Shown one piece after another: positions 1-11,188 of a DNA stretch of 64,000 bases. The first letter of the stretch is position 1; each line of letters starts with the position of its first letter. The DNA comes from Brachynemurus nebulosus (lineage: Eukaryota; Arthropoda; Insecta; Neuroptera; Myrmeleontidae), in assembly GCA_035578155.1 (NCBI GenBank), contig JAPWDM010000001.1, forward strand, positions 74,547,472 to 74,611,471. Reading direction: 5' to 3'. A program made the position numbers and the translations under genes. The notes under the pieces were generated by a model, which was not told where the DNA came from, made no database searches, and was given only the letters and a program-made list of their open reading frames with translations.

Positions 1-20
1 ATGATTGACGTTTAGTTCTA

Positions 21-420
21 ATGTTACGTTGTAAGCGACAACAGCGAAGCGATCGCGGATTGGTTAATTCAATAATTGACAAGTTGCCATTTGAAGCACA
101 TATACCCGGTTATTCTTATTGCAGATCTGGCACGAAATTACAAGAACGATTAGCACGAGGTGATCCGGGGATCAGTAAGCTACACGCGGCTTGTAAAGCA
201 CACGATATTGCTTACGCGCAAAGTAAAAATCCCAGCGATCGACATAAGGCTGATTTAATTAGCTAACGCCGCCTGGAACCGCGTTAAATTTTCAGACGTA
301 AAATTTGGTGAAAAAACTGCTGCGTGGGCTGTAACAAACGCAATGAAAGCTAAAGTGAAGCTTGGTATGGGTGTGAAAAAGAAAGCCATACTTGCTCATG
401 TACTAAAAATAATAAAATAA
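21..420 (+). pseudogene. Phospholipase A2-like domain, adintovirus/parvovirus type (broken)
   Basis: The ORF from the ATG at 21 has a calcium-loop-like stretch (PGYSYCRSGTKL), then ARGDPG and the catalytic HDIAY pattern. This is the layout of the secreted PLA2 domain of parvovirus VP1, also known from adintoviruses, where it helps a virion breach an endosomal membrane. The usual glycine in the calcium loop reads as arginine (YCRSG). The frame stops at 264-266. A neighbouring frame, open to 420, then carries the expected lysine- and alanine-rich continuation (AVTNAMKAK), so a one-base-type frameshift broke the gene. The protease and capsid-like remnants that follow fit an endogenous adintovirus/Maverick. 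Family call is firm from motifs; exact viral group is inference. Confidence 0.8.
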
Positions 421-701
421 AAACACCACGCATTATTCCAATACCTAAAACGGGTGGTGTACTACCGCTTTTACCAATTTTTGCAGCACTTTCAGCAGCT
501 GGTGCCTTGACTGGTGGTGCATCGGGAGTTACGAAAGCAATTAACGATGCTAAGAGTGCACAAAAACAATTGAGTGAAAGTGAACGTCATAGTCGAATTA
601 TGGAGCCAATTGTTGTGCGTAATGGTCGTGGTTTATACATACGTCCATACAGACAAGGGTTGGGTCTATATTTACATCCATATCCAAAAAACTTATATTG
701 A
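421..701 (+). pseudogene. Basic virion core-like protein, adintovirus type (partial)
   Basis: This reading frame is open from just after the PLA2 piece to the stop at 699-701. It has a proline/glycine segment (PKTGG), a small-residue hydrophobic stretch (LPIFAALSAAGALTGGA), and a C-terminus with two similar tyrosine/glycine blocks (GRGLYIRPY and GLGLYLHPY). From memory, related elements have such tails in a core protein compared with adenovirus pX, often fused behind the PLA2 domain. Here the two parts lie in different frames, so a second break probably separates one original polypeptide. There is no convincing ATG at its beginning. Whether it was one fused protein or two is inference. Confidence 0.6.
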
Positions 702-1078
702 AATTGCCCGAGCGGGCACCAACAGATAGAGATTTGTGTAAATATGCAAAGTTTTTACCTTATTTTCGGGGTGTATTTATGCGTGATAATTTACCCAAAC
801 GTGGTCCGTGGTATAATGAATGCGGTATTTTAAATTTAGATAATTCCGCCGGACGTGGTACTCACTGGACCTGTTACTGGAAAAACGGAAATTATGTAGA
901 CTATTTTGATAGTTTTGGTAATTTAGAACCCCCACTTGAGGTGGCTCGCTACTTTAGTGGCAATAATATCACATACAATTATAACAATTATCAGGATTAA
1001 AACTCATACAAATGCGGACATTTCTGTTTAGATTTTCTTTATAATAAATATTATGGTGATGGCAATAAATACTTATAA
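698..1078 (+). pseudogene. Adenain-type cysteine protease (maturation protease), broken
   Basis: The frame shows the adenovirus-type C5 protease pattern. A catalytic histidine sits in GTHWTCY, an acidic segment follows (YVDYFDSFGN), and the catalytic cysteine lies in CGHFCL. An in-frame TAA at 998-1000 falls just before the CGHFCL block; the same frame then runs on to TAA at 1076-1078, so one stop removes the nucleophile. The reading frame begins at a TTG and overlaps the end of the core-like frame, so the true start is unclear. In adenoviruses and adintoviruses this enzyme cleaves capsid and core precursors during virion maturation. A short inverted duplicate lies at 3901-4012. Confidence 0.85.
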
Positions 1079-1124
1079 AGGAAAGTAACATTCGCATATT
1101 CGTAATAGTTCAAAATATATTGTC

Positions 1125-1835
1125 ATGGCGTTTACACTAATATTAACCGGGAATTCATCTATATTATCAGCACACTATTTTCCCCCAATCAGACTAAATA
1201 CTCAATATGAGTGCGCCCAATTGGACTTTCAAGTTTATAATTCAATACCCAATGTTACAACTAAAAATAATTTGTTTCATTATGCTAACGATAATGTTAT
1301 AGAATTCCCAGTTGGAACGTTTGAGGTGGATGACTTAGCCTCATATATAGAAAAACATATGTATAATGAATACGGGAATAATATTTATGAAAACAAACAC
1401 GATAAACCTTACATTCATTTAAAAGCGAATAATAACACGCTCAAATGTGAGATAATTAGTAATCAAGACATTGATTTTACGAAGCCTATTACAATTGGCT
1501 CATTATTAGGGTTTCCTAAGCAAATATTAGAGGCCAATAAACTTCACACTTCGCAAGAGCCAGTTAGTATAATTAAAGTTACATCTTTACACTAGCAGTG
1601 TAATATTACTAGTAACGCTTATATTAATGGCACTCCTGCACACATATTACATGAATTTTCACCTCTTGTCGCACCTGACTATAAAATAGTAGAGGTACCG
1701 CGAAATATAATTTATTTGCCTGTAACAGTCAACGAGTTAACATCTATTTCGTTAAAAATTGTTGATCAGGACGGTGATCCGGTGGACTTAGGTGGTGAAA
1801 AAAATACTGTAAGTTTACATTTGAGACCATGTTGA
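1125..1835 (+). pseudogene. Candidate capsid-type protein of an adintovirus/Maverick, one internal stop
   Basis: The frame starts at a real ATG (1125) and reads to TGA at 1833-1835, about 236 codons, with one in-frame TAG at 1593-1595. Visible features are the hydrophobic start MAFTLILTGNSS, a block around LDFQVYNSIPNV, and beyond the stop a C-terminal IVDQDGDPVDLGG segment. I recognise this as a recurring protein in arthropod Maverick-like loci. A single jelly-roll minor capsid (penton) role is plausible from size, beta-rich composition and position after the protease, but I cannot prove it. Apart from the stop the frame is uninterrupted, so decay is recent or light. Confidence 0.6.
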
Positions 1836-3900
1836 TTTATAATACAGATCAATCTAGCGCTAGGGTATATAACACGGTACGGTAACTCCGCTATTTTTTT
1901 AGTCTCCTCAAACAACTTCTAGGTCCCAGAGGGGAATTGTGCTTTAATTAATATGGCCCTGCTGAGGGGGAGGCAGGGTATAAAGTCGTTTGCCTATATG
2001 TAGGAGTTTACCATTGTGTTACGAATGTGTCTTCGTGCTACGTACTGATCTTGTGTTGCGTAAGCATATAAAGTGTTGGATTTGAATTACCCGACAGGCG
2101 AGATGTTTACCATTGGCGAGAGATTCAAATCTATTTTTGTATATATGCTTATATAAAAATATAGAATTAAAATTAAATGTTACATAAATAAAACACATTT
2201 AAGAAAAACATTAGATTATATTACAAAAAACATTAACAATTAAATAATGTTAATAAATATCACAATAATTACGTTATAAAATATAACTTTTTTTTATCTT
2301 TAAGCAGAAATTTTCCGAAAAATTGCTGATTACAAAATAGGGAAAAATATTACAAATTATTATAAATTTGTGGCTCTGGATTCATTTTCCTCTTTGTGAC
2401 TTAACAACTTCATTAATTATGATATAATAATATAAGCATTACAATTATGAAATTTTATATCTGAGCAAAAATTGTTGGAAAAATTATTTGTATTTAACAA
2501 CATACCAGATATAAAATTTTAAAAATAGTTACAATAAATTTTTTAAACACTAGCTTTTTTTATTTGTGTTACAATTTAGTTTCTTATTCTTGAGCATAAA
2601 TTATCCGAAAAATTATTTGTAATTTAAAATATCGGGGGAAAAAATTACAATACTTAACAATTATACCTCTTTTCAGATAAAATTAATCATGAGTTTTCGT
2701 TAAAAAATTAAATAATTCTTATATTCGACACAAATCGATCTTCTATTCTTTTCTAAAAATAAACTGCATATTTAAAATTTACATAAATGCAATAATAAAA
2801 GAGATAATGCCAGGAAAACGGAAATTATTTAAATTCAAAGTTACGAAGCATGGTTAAATTTAACTGAAATAGACCATATATTAATTATATTAATTATTGT
2901 TAATTAACAACATACCATCTATAAAATTTAATAACTAGTTACAATAAGTTTGCATTATAGTTTAAAATACTAATATTTTCACAAAATTTTTTTGAACTCA
3001 AGCTTTTTTTTGTTTATTTTACAATTTAGTTAGTATTATTATTACATACGAACGCCATTTTTAAAAAGGATATCTTTCTTTTGTAATATCGGGAAGGCAA
3101 TATTAACACATAATTTATAACTACTGTAGAAAAAGTAGTTATATATTTTCTTGGATGAAGGCTAAACCTGGCTTCATTGGCCTTTTTTACTAAGTAATTT
3201 TAAATCTGACTTCCAAGTTTCTTAATGATCAGAGTAAACTAGCTCCGAACTTTGCAGGGGTTTAATTTACGTTTTTTTTATATTGAAATAGTAAAAAATG
3301 ACGGATGATATTGGCATATGGATATACACTACCCCATAAAAATCGATGAACATCAAAATTATGAATAATAATCTAATTTGCAGATACTATGTGCACGTAA
3401 TATTTAAATATTTACGAAAAAAATGACAAAAATAATAATAATTAAATTTTATAAATATGTATATAAATTGAGTGTACTCTTGTACTGAAGTATACGTGAG
3501 TACACACTACATATTTACTTTCCTCATGTCCTAAACTTATTCCTATGCAGGTATAAGAATGGCTCTTACTTATGGAGATATAAAAAAGATGAAATAGGAA
3601 CAGGGAAAAAGGTTTCGAAAACGGAGACTCTAGGCTTGCTTATGTTAGAAATTCAGACGTGATTTCGTAACACTTTCGTTTACAGAAGTGTAGATCGAGG
3701 CGATCTCAATTATAGAGTCGTGTATAAAAATTCCGGTAAATGCTTAATAAAACTAATAATAATATAGAGCTCTTTTAGAACTAATCACAAAATATTATAG
3801 AGATATCATTTTTTAAGTTAATCGGCATTATTTATTTCTGAAATTAGACCAATGTAAGTACAACAATAAAAATACCTATTAAAAATGAATTTTTTCCTTA
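1836..3900. other. AT-rich non-coding stretch
   Basis: No gene-like ORF is seen. The stretch up to about 2150 is less AT-rich; the rest is AT-rich with short repeated words. It contains one 217-bp copy of a dispersed repeat, listed separately. Confidence 0.6.
2662..2878 (+). repeat. 217-bp dispersed repeat, copy 1
   Basis: The block starts TATACCTCTTTTCAGATAAA and ends near GAAATAGACCATA. A block of exactly the same length and orientation occurs at 21269-21485 with scattered mismatches. It has no coding capacity. At the second site it interrupts an arm of a large inverted repeat, so it behaves as a mobile unit, but its ends show no clear terminal repeats. Confidence 0.75.
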
Positions 3901-4012
3901 ATCAAAATAGTCTATATAATTTCCGTTTTTCCAGTAACAGGTCCAATGAGTACCACGTCCGGCGGAATTATCTAAATTTAAAATACCGCATTCATTATAC
4001 CACGGACCACGT
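3901..4012 (-). pseudogene. 112-bp inverted fragment of the adenain-type protease
   Basis: Read on the minus strand, this segment matches 799-910 at 110 of 112 bases and encodes the catalytic-histidine region (GTHWTCYWKNGNY). The sequences outside it on both sides are unrelated to those around the full copy. The fragment is too short to function. Confidence 0.9.
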
Positions 4013-4114
4013 ATTTTTTTAAAAAAATAAAACTTTTGACAGGTCAATAAATTAAATGTTAATGAAAAATTATTTGACATAAAAGTGAATAATAATTTAA
4101 CGTGTTATCTAGAG

Positions 4115-4711
4115 CAGTGGTTCCCAAACTTCTTTGTCTCATCGACCCCTTGTCATGATTTTCAATTTTAGATAGATCCCCTGACATATTCACAAATTCA
4201 GTAACATCTTGGGAAATATTGGCGACGCAAAGATTACGCGAGCGCTCCCGGTTTTTTAAATTAGAAGCTGTATCAATTAAAAATTTTTGTATACGCTTAA
4301 TTGTCGATAGAAATATGTATGTACAAATTAGGTGCGAATTACTAGATCTTATACCTCCAATTAAACGTACACGCATATTTTTACTTGATACTAGTTCTAA
4401 TTTTACCACCAGAGGCATGAGTGAGAATCTTTACGTCGCCAATAATTAATTCATCCGATGACCTTTTTTCTTGATCTCGACGTAAATATTAATGTAATGT
4501 AATTGGGCTTACGTTGCTAGGTAGCAGTCAAAAAAAAAAGTCACCAGCCTCACATTTTTACATTTTAGCCAAGCCAACCTACTTTACTGTATGCTTGCTA
4601 TAAACCCCCATTTCTATCTCATCGACCCCCATTTTTTTTCAGTAACGTGGACCCCTTACAGGTCGTTTTCGACTCCTAGTGGTGTGATATAGACCACATT
4701 GGAAACCACTA
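4115..4711. mobile_element. hAT-type non-autonomous foldback element
   Basis: The ends are CAGTGGTTCCCAAACTT and an imperfect inverted match finishing GGAAACCACTA. The flanks ATCTAGAG (4107-4114) and ACCTAGAG (4712-4719) agree at 7 of 8 bases, the 8-bp duplication expected of hAT transposons. The interior is itself palindromic: TTGGCGACG near 4220 is mirrored by CGTCGCCAA near 4435, which is why both strands show similar ORFs. No transposase is present. Confidence 0.8.
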
Positions 4712-4960
4712 ACCTAGAGAGTTCCAATATCATTGAACAACAGTGTATACACACAGAAACGTATGTTGCGACCTTGTGTAGAGATAAGTGATAACCGACC
4801 CTTATTGAGCGTTTCGGGAACCAATTTACTCAAGTAAGAAAAGTCAACGCTGTGCTCCTGAAGAATTTAGAAACCAGTTTACCTACTCTGATTTTCTTAA
4901 CTAAGATATAAACAAAACATGATTAACCTCTTCGCTACTGATATACAATATATTGTACAT

Positions 4961-6154
4961 TAGGGATGGGAAAAATCGGCCGGTTTTAACCGAAAACCGG
5001 TTTTTTTGTTTCGGTGAACCGGTTTTTTTCGGTTATTTTTTTGAGTCGGTTATTACCAGTGTTTTTTTCTTAACCAATAACTGGAAAAAAAAAACCGGGC
5101 AAATAACAAGCGGGCACCAAGTGACCCCACTATTTTTAAAAAAATTAATAGGAAACAAATTCCTCACATAAAGCGAACTTTTTAAAGAAAACACTGTATT
5201 TATTTTAAAATATTTAATTTAATCTATTCCATAGATCAGTATTTATCGAAGCTATCTTAGTAGCCGCAAACAATTTATCATTTTATTTGAATTTGAAATA
5301 TATTTACGGAGAAAATAAATTTGAGAAACTCTGGATGATCCATTGGATGCATTGGATAATCCATTATCCATTTTAAGATGATATAATAATTTAAAAAAAG
5401 TTGGTCAGACGTAATCAAATATATGCAATAAATGAAGCAAAATTAGACGCACCCAGTCTTTTGTCTCTTTTTCTTTTTGTTATTTTTATATTCGAGTGAC
5501 TATAGTAACATAAATATGTGCGTTTAATTTTGCTTTATTTGTTAATGACGTCAGACCAACTTTAGTTAATTTGATCTACAGCAAAAGTATACTGTAAAGG
5601 TCAAAATACATTTTTCGTTGCCCTAATTATTAAAAAGAACATTGTTTAAGTAATAGTCAGTAATTAAGATATGTAATTTTTTTAAAAATAATTTTTTGTT
5701 TTCAAAGGTTCAAATTTGTTGCCTAAGTGTTGTTGCCTAACCTAATTTGTTTCCAGCTTTGCTGACGGGTATTTTTAGTTGAAGAATCTTTTCGTTAAAC
5801 TGCTAGGTAACAAATTTTCGTTAGACAAGTACAAATTTATCGTGTAATAATCAGTGAAAGACATTTGTTTTTGTTTAAAGTTTTTGTTTAGAGTTTGTGT
5901 TAGTTTAGTTAATTTACTTTTAAATTTACTTTTAATTATTATCTATATTCATTTCGTTTAAAAATAAGTGTAAATGTAGAAATAAAAATTTTCTGATAAT
6001 ATTTATTGTTGTTTTGCCTAAAATAAAAAAAAGCCGAAAACCGGTTATTTAAAAAACCGGTTATTTTGAGCGGTTTAAATCGTCCGGTTAAACCGAACAT
6101 AAAAAAATACCGAAAAACCGAAAACCGGTTATTTTTGAAAAACCGCCATCCCTA
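4961..6154. mobile_element. hAT-type non-autonomous element, TAGGGATGG family, copy A
   Basis: The terminal inverted repeats are TAGGGATGG and CCATCCCTA, and a perfect 8-bp target duplication TTGTACAT lies at 4953-4960 and 6155-6162. Both ends carry clusters of AACCGG/CCGGTT words (such as AACCGAAAACCGG). The 1194-bp interior is AT-rich and has no transposase. Copy B at 16108-16938 shares these ends. Confidence 0.9.
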
Positions 6155-6162
6155 TTGTACAT

Positions 6163-6629
6163 CATCAAATTTAGGGGTATGTTAACATCATTTTTTAATT
6201 GAGAAAAATTAAAAACCTCTTAACATTATTTAAAATTACTAAATTACGCTTACTGAAAGATGTAAGATGACAAATTTTAATTAAAATAAACGCTTGTTTA
6301 AAATAATGTCCAGTATGCTGGACAAAGGTACACTCATTGATGTAACAAAAATTTTAAAAATCAGTAGTGAAGATGTTAATTAATAAAATAAGTGATTTAT
6401 GTTTTTTTTTTTTTTTTCTATAAAAACTTGTGTAGTAAACTTGTTGGGTGTTTGAGCAGGAACCGAATGAATAGTAGGATCACCAACAGATTCTAGACAT
6501 CTGAAAAAAAATAATTTTAATTATTAAAAGTATAGTTTAATGAGTGGCTTTTTTTTCGAATTCAAAGACTTATGACTAACATACTATTCCTTAAATCTCT
6601 TTAAAATATTGCTAAATTCCTATTTTTCG

Positions 6630-6696
<67 letters not shown>

Positions 6697-7348
6697 GTAA
6701 CTGTATTAATAATAATAATGTGGTTTAACGTTCGATTTTAAGACTGCCCGTCTATAACAGACGCCACATCATTATTTGTATGCTTTATTTACAATTTACA
6801 AATTTTACACGCGTTACGTTATACAATTTCTGATGTCGGTAGGACTCGTATTATTTATAATTACCTTCGCAAATTTTAGGGAGATTTATGCAACTTTTCA
6901 TTCCGCTGTCTCTTTTTACTTGGCAATCTAAACATTTTCAGCACCCCCATATCGCACCTGAAAACATAAATACATAATATAAATTTATTATTAATGAATA
7001 AAGAAACCCAAAATTTTGTAATTTATAATAACTTCTTGTCACTATCAAAATATATGATTTAAAAAAAAAAAATGTTTAATGAGATTTCTAATTTTTCGAA
7101 AATTAAAAAACTATCATCAAATATAGTAGCAATTTCAGGCCATCTAGTAACAAGTAGAGATACTAGTACGAAAAACAAAGGAACTGAATAGGCAGTTAAT
7201 TTTTTTGATCGCTTGATAACATCATTCTTACGAATCTTAAATGAAATAAATTTTGCTATTGCATTGTTCAAAATTTAATAATTATTAACTAAAAAATTGT
7301 TAAGTTTATGTAAGGTTTGTAAATTTCTCTTGGTGTCAGATATGAGAT
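6163..7348. other. AT-rich stretch with no supported gene
   Basis: It contains a poly(T) tract near 6400 and a (TA)n array at 6635-6693. Two short minus-strand open stretches (6877-6957 and 7059-7271) are discussed under rejected items. Confidence 0.5.
6635..6693. repeat. (TA)n microsatellite
   Basis: An uninterrupted TA dinucleotide array, the first of nine long ones in the window. Confidence 0.95.
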
Positions 7349-7690
7349 AGGGGCCATGCATAAACTACGTTACCGAAAATTTGACCATTTTCGACGCCCT
7401 TACCCCCGTCGTCACGCTGCATTACATTTTGTCGAACCCCAATCTAATATTACGTCACGCTGACTTAGACAATTTGTCTGTAATTTGAAATATTGTTTGT
7501 TCGCCGTCTATATTTTCGGAAAAGAATTGTTTTTTTCTCGTCAACTGTAAGATAAGTTTTTTCAAACGTGACATAATGTTTGCTTGGACTCCCCTCCTCC
7601 ACTCCACCCCACCACCGGTCATCATGCTCTGTCATGATAGGCCACTATCCCCCTCTCCCTGTTTGTGTATGTAATTTATGGTTGGCCCCT
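7349..7690. mobile_element. Small terminal-inverted-repeat element (MITE-like)
   Basis: The left end AGGGGCCATGCATAAACTACGT is mirrored at the right end by a segment finishing TTATGGTTGGCCCCT. The 342-bp interior is richer in GC than its surroundings and has no ORF. I could not settle a target-site duplication, so the superfamily is open. Confidence 0.6.
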
Positions 7691-7746
7691 TATGCCTTTC
7701 TGGAATCTATTAAATGCAGTAAGTAATAAAGGCAATTTTGATTTCG

Positions 7747-7919
7747 GTGCTGCGACTAACAACCGCGGACAAAAAAACGACTAAATAACCTAACTATAAA
7801 ATAACCAGGGTTAATTCTATTTTCTTTCGAAATAAAACACGTGTGATATAAGTTAGATGCATGTAAATCTACGGTTATTTTGTTGCGATTATTTGTCCGC
7901 GTTTATTTTGTCACGAAGC
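7747..7919. mobile_element. Short foldback element
   Basis: GCGGACAAAAAAACGAC at about 7764 is mirrored by GCGATTATTTGTCCGC ending near 7900, with GGTTATTT/AAATAACC continuing the stem. No coding content. Confidence 0.5.
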
Positions 7920-8864
7920 CCTTGATTTCACTGACCCTACGACGAAGCAGCTTTTTTTCCACAGATTATTTATTTCTACCTGTACTGACATCTGCTAGCG
8001 GCGTCTCCAAGTAACATCTGATTGGCAAGAAGTTTATTCAGAAAGTTTATTCAAGTAAAGTTTATTAAAGTGTTTATTCAAAAATGGTTTAATAAAACCA
8101 GATAATAAGAATATCACGAATGTCATGAAACTTCTTTGTTTAAGAATTCTTTATGGCTTCATAACATTCGTAGCATTTCTTTTCGTTGACTATATAAAAC
8201 TATTTTTTAATGAATTGGATTATCAATTAGATGTTACTTTGAAACGTCATGTCACTACCTGATGTTAGTCCAGGTAAAAATAAAGTTGCTTACAAGCCGT
8301 TTCATTGTATGAACAGGCCTAATAATTAGGAAGTATTATTAAAATTGTAATTTATGTAGTTTGAAAGTTTTAATAATAAATAGTAATCATGTTGCCACAT
8401 GACAAAAATAAAGCATCGCATCTTTAACTTTTATTAGCGATATCTTTGGATTTAAAATCAACGTTTTGAATTTACTGAATTCAAATAAACAAAAGGTTGT
8501 GTTCTGATGTCATCAAATTCAAATCATTATTTATTAGTTCATTACTAATATGATGACATATCCAAAAAATGATGTTGATGTCACCAAATTCAAATCACTA
8601 CATTCCAAATGATGTTGATGTCAGTGAATTCAAATTATTGTACCCAAACGATTTTGATATCCGTAGTGGTCGTAAATATACCTAAAAAAAGAATAATTTT
8701 TAATGTATTATTGAATTTTACGGGTATAAAATTCTATTTTTAAATAGAGTATCTATATTTTCTATCAGATAAAACCCAGACACACTAAATGAAATTTATA
8801 TACATTTGTATATTCAGTATTTATATGGGACACTGAATTATTGTAAAAAACGTTGCTCATATTA
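7920..8864. other. Non-coding; short direct repeats near 8500-8650
   Basis: No gene is seen. Around 8500-8650 the phrase GATGTTGATGTCA followed by AATTCAAAT recurs about three times at roughly 60-70 bp spacing with changes. Confidence 0.45.
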
Positions 8865-9244
8865 CAGGAGACTCTCGTTAATTCAAATCTGCGATAATTC
8901 GAAACTCTTTATAATTCAAAGGTATCACGAATTCCCTACAAAATCTCTTTATATTTCGAACTAAAACAATGCATTTTTATACACTTGGTAATTCTAACGT
9001 AAAAATCATTGCTACGTAACAAAACGACGCGTTAATTCGAACTCATCGGCGTCAAACACTCGACAATTCAAAGTTCCAGAGAGAAAGAGACAGAAACATT
9101 GTAAGTATACTTTGAGACAATGTCAAGTTCATTCATCGCAAATGCTTAAAAAATTAAAATTATTACTTGCGATAATTCGAACCTCTCTATAATTCGTAAT
9201 ATTTTAAGAGTCCCTCGAGTTTCGAATTAACGAGAGTCAACTTG
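8865..9244. mobile_element. pogo/Tigger-like non-autonomous element
   Basis: The left end CAGGAGACTCTCGTTAATTC and the right end GAATTAACGAGAGTCAACTTG form imperfect terminal inverted repeats, each bordered by TA. The interior repeats the word ATAATTCGAA, typical of arthropod elements with Tigger-like ends. At 380 bp it is too short for a transposase. Superfamily from end sequence and TA target; inference beyond that. Confidence 0.65.
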
Positions 9245-11188
9245 TATATGCTAAGAACTGAAAAAAATCATTTTTTATAAAAGTATACAAATTATCATCT
9301 GGCCTCAAAGTTTTCCATCCTATGAGCAAAAGAATCAAAAAGTGCACAAATTAGAGTTATTATTTATATTATTCTAAAACCGGAATTTATTTTTAATAAA
9401 AAATAGAACTGTAACAACGAGTAATAATTTTACAAAAGACAAAAATATTAATAAATATTAAAAAAAAAAAAACTTATTATGTAAATAAGGGTTGGCTTTC
9501 TGACTTTCTCACTAACACTGTTATTAGAAAATTTGATAACAATGGCGCTTAATGAAACAAGACAAATAACAAACAAGTAGCTACCGAAGTAGAAACGATT
9601 ACCGTATTAAGAAATGTTTCCGCAAAATAAAGTAAACCGCGATATTTAGTTAATTTTTGCACAAATTTATGTAAATTGCTAATTTAACTACCGTAAAACC
9701 GTCTAGACTCGGATACTTTGCACCAATCTTCAAAGTAAGTAGTCTTTACATTAACCTGCTACAATAAACATTTGTTCTTGACGTCATTAGAGACAGAAAA
9801 ACATCCTCTAAACAGCTGTACCAATAAAAACTACGGATTTCAACTTTTACTATCTCATTTTACAGGATTACTATTCTCCAGTTTTTCAAAGAAATAAAAT
9901 GTGTGTAACTTAGACATGTAATTTTCGTCATAATTGTCATATTGTTTTAATTTTGATATGTATGTGTTCAGAATTTTATCACGCGTCATCTAATGACGTT
10001 TGAAGTTATATTCGATGTATATATAAAAAATACATGCTATATACATATATCCGTTTAGACCCGGACACATCAGTTTATTACACTATGGCTGCGATTCGCA
10101 CTGGTTGTAACTTCCACTATCCATACGTTATATTCCCGCCAGAATTACGCGGTTTATGCCTCCTTCTGGTGTCATATCGCATGCTTACTTCATAGAGAGG
10201 CATACTATGTATTGACCCTTCTTCCTTCCCACAAAATGTTTTGAAGTCTTTGACAGGTTCAAAGACATACATCAAGTATTGGATAGCATATCGACCCTTC
10301 TGCTGGTATCTATGGTGCCTAAATAGAGATCGAGCTATGTTCATATAACTTATTGGTATACTATACACTGTATACGAACTTGTTGATGTGCTATAGTATC
10401 GTGTTGCAGTTAATGAAGTTTTACTTGAGGCTGTACAGCACTATAACCGTCTACGTGTTAAAAGTGCAGCAGATGCTCCGAATAACAGTGAATATTTACA
10501 AAAATAATAAATAAATTCAAGAACTTGTTATTTATCCATTATTATATGGGATATTAATTGATTAATTGTTGCAATATGGTTATGATTAGTCTCGGTAACT
10601 ATCCTCACTGATAATTACATGAATATTTTCTGTTGTGAATATATTAGATAATTACTAATCCGTAAACTGGCGGCATTCAACACATTGTCACTTTAGTCAT
10701 GTCTATGTGAATTTTAATATCTAGAGTAAGATAGATGGGTTATAAACAATATTTTTTTTGCTCTTGTGGCATCCATGTTAGTAATTCCCTTTATAACTAT
10801 TAACTGGCGTGCAAGCAACAATGATAGACATAATCGTTCCTTCTCTTACTTTCATATTTTGTACAGTCGATACATTTTTATTTTGAACATCCAAGAATTC
10901 CAATTATTTATATAATTTTATATCACTCATATAAATAGGCAACAATACTATTGATTACACTATCAAAATATATTTGTTCCCGTATATTCGTTGTTTATTA
11001 ATCTATACATGACAAATATACTAATACATGTATACGTGATAAGTTTTGTTTTAGTATTGATATACCTTGATCTTACTTCCAGTTTTAATATGTTGCCCGC
11101 TGTTATGACAAAATGCTACTTGAGATTATATTGTGCAACCACCTTTCTCATATAGTACGTCCAGCACAAGTATTATTTAGTATATATA
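9245..11188. other. Stretch with no supported gene
   Basis: AT-rich sequence with no recognisable protein, RNA gene or terminal repeat on either strand. Confidence 0.45.

Noticed and set aside
6877..7271. Two short minus-strand open stretches, one behind a good acceptor-like sequence (TTTATGTTTTCAG), resembling part of a chemoreceptor (SVPLFFVLVSLLVTRWPEI).
   Set aside because: No donor site joins them, the motifs are too short to assign, and no other receptor exon was found.
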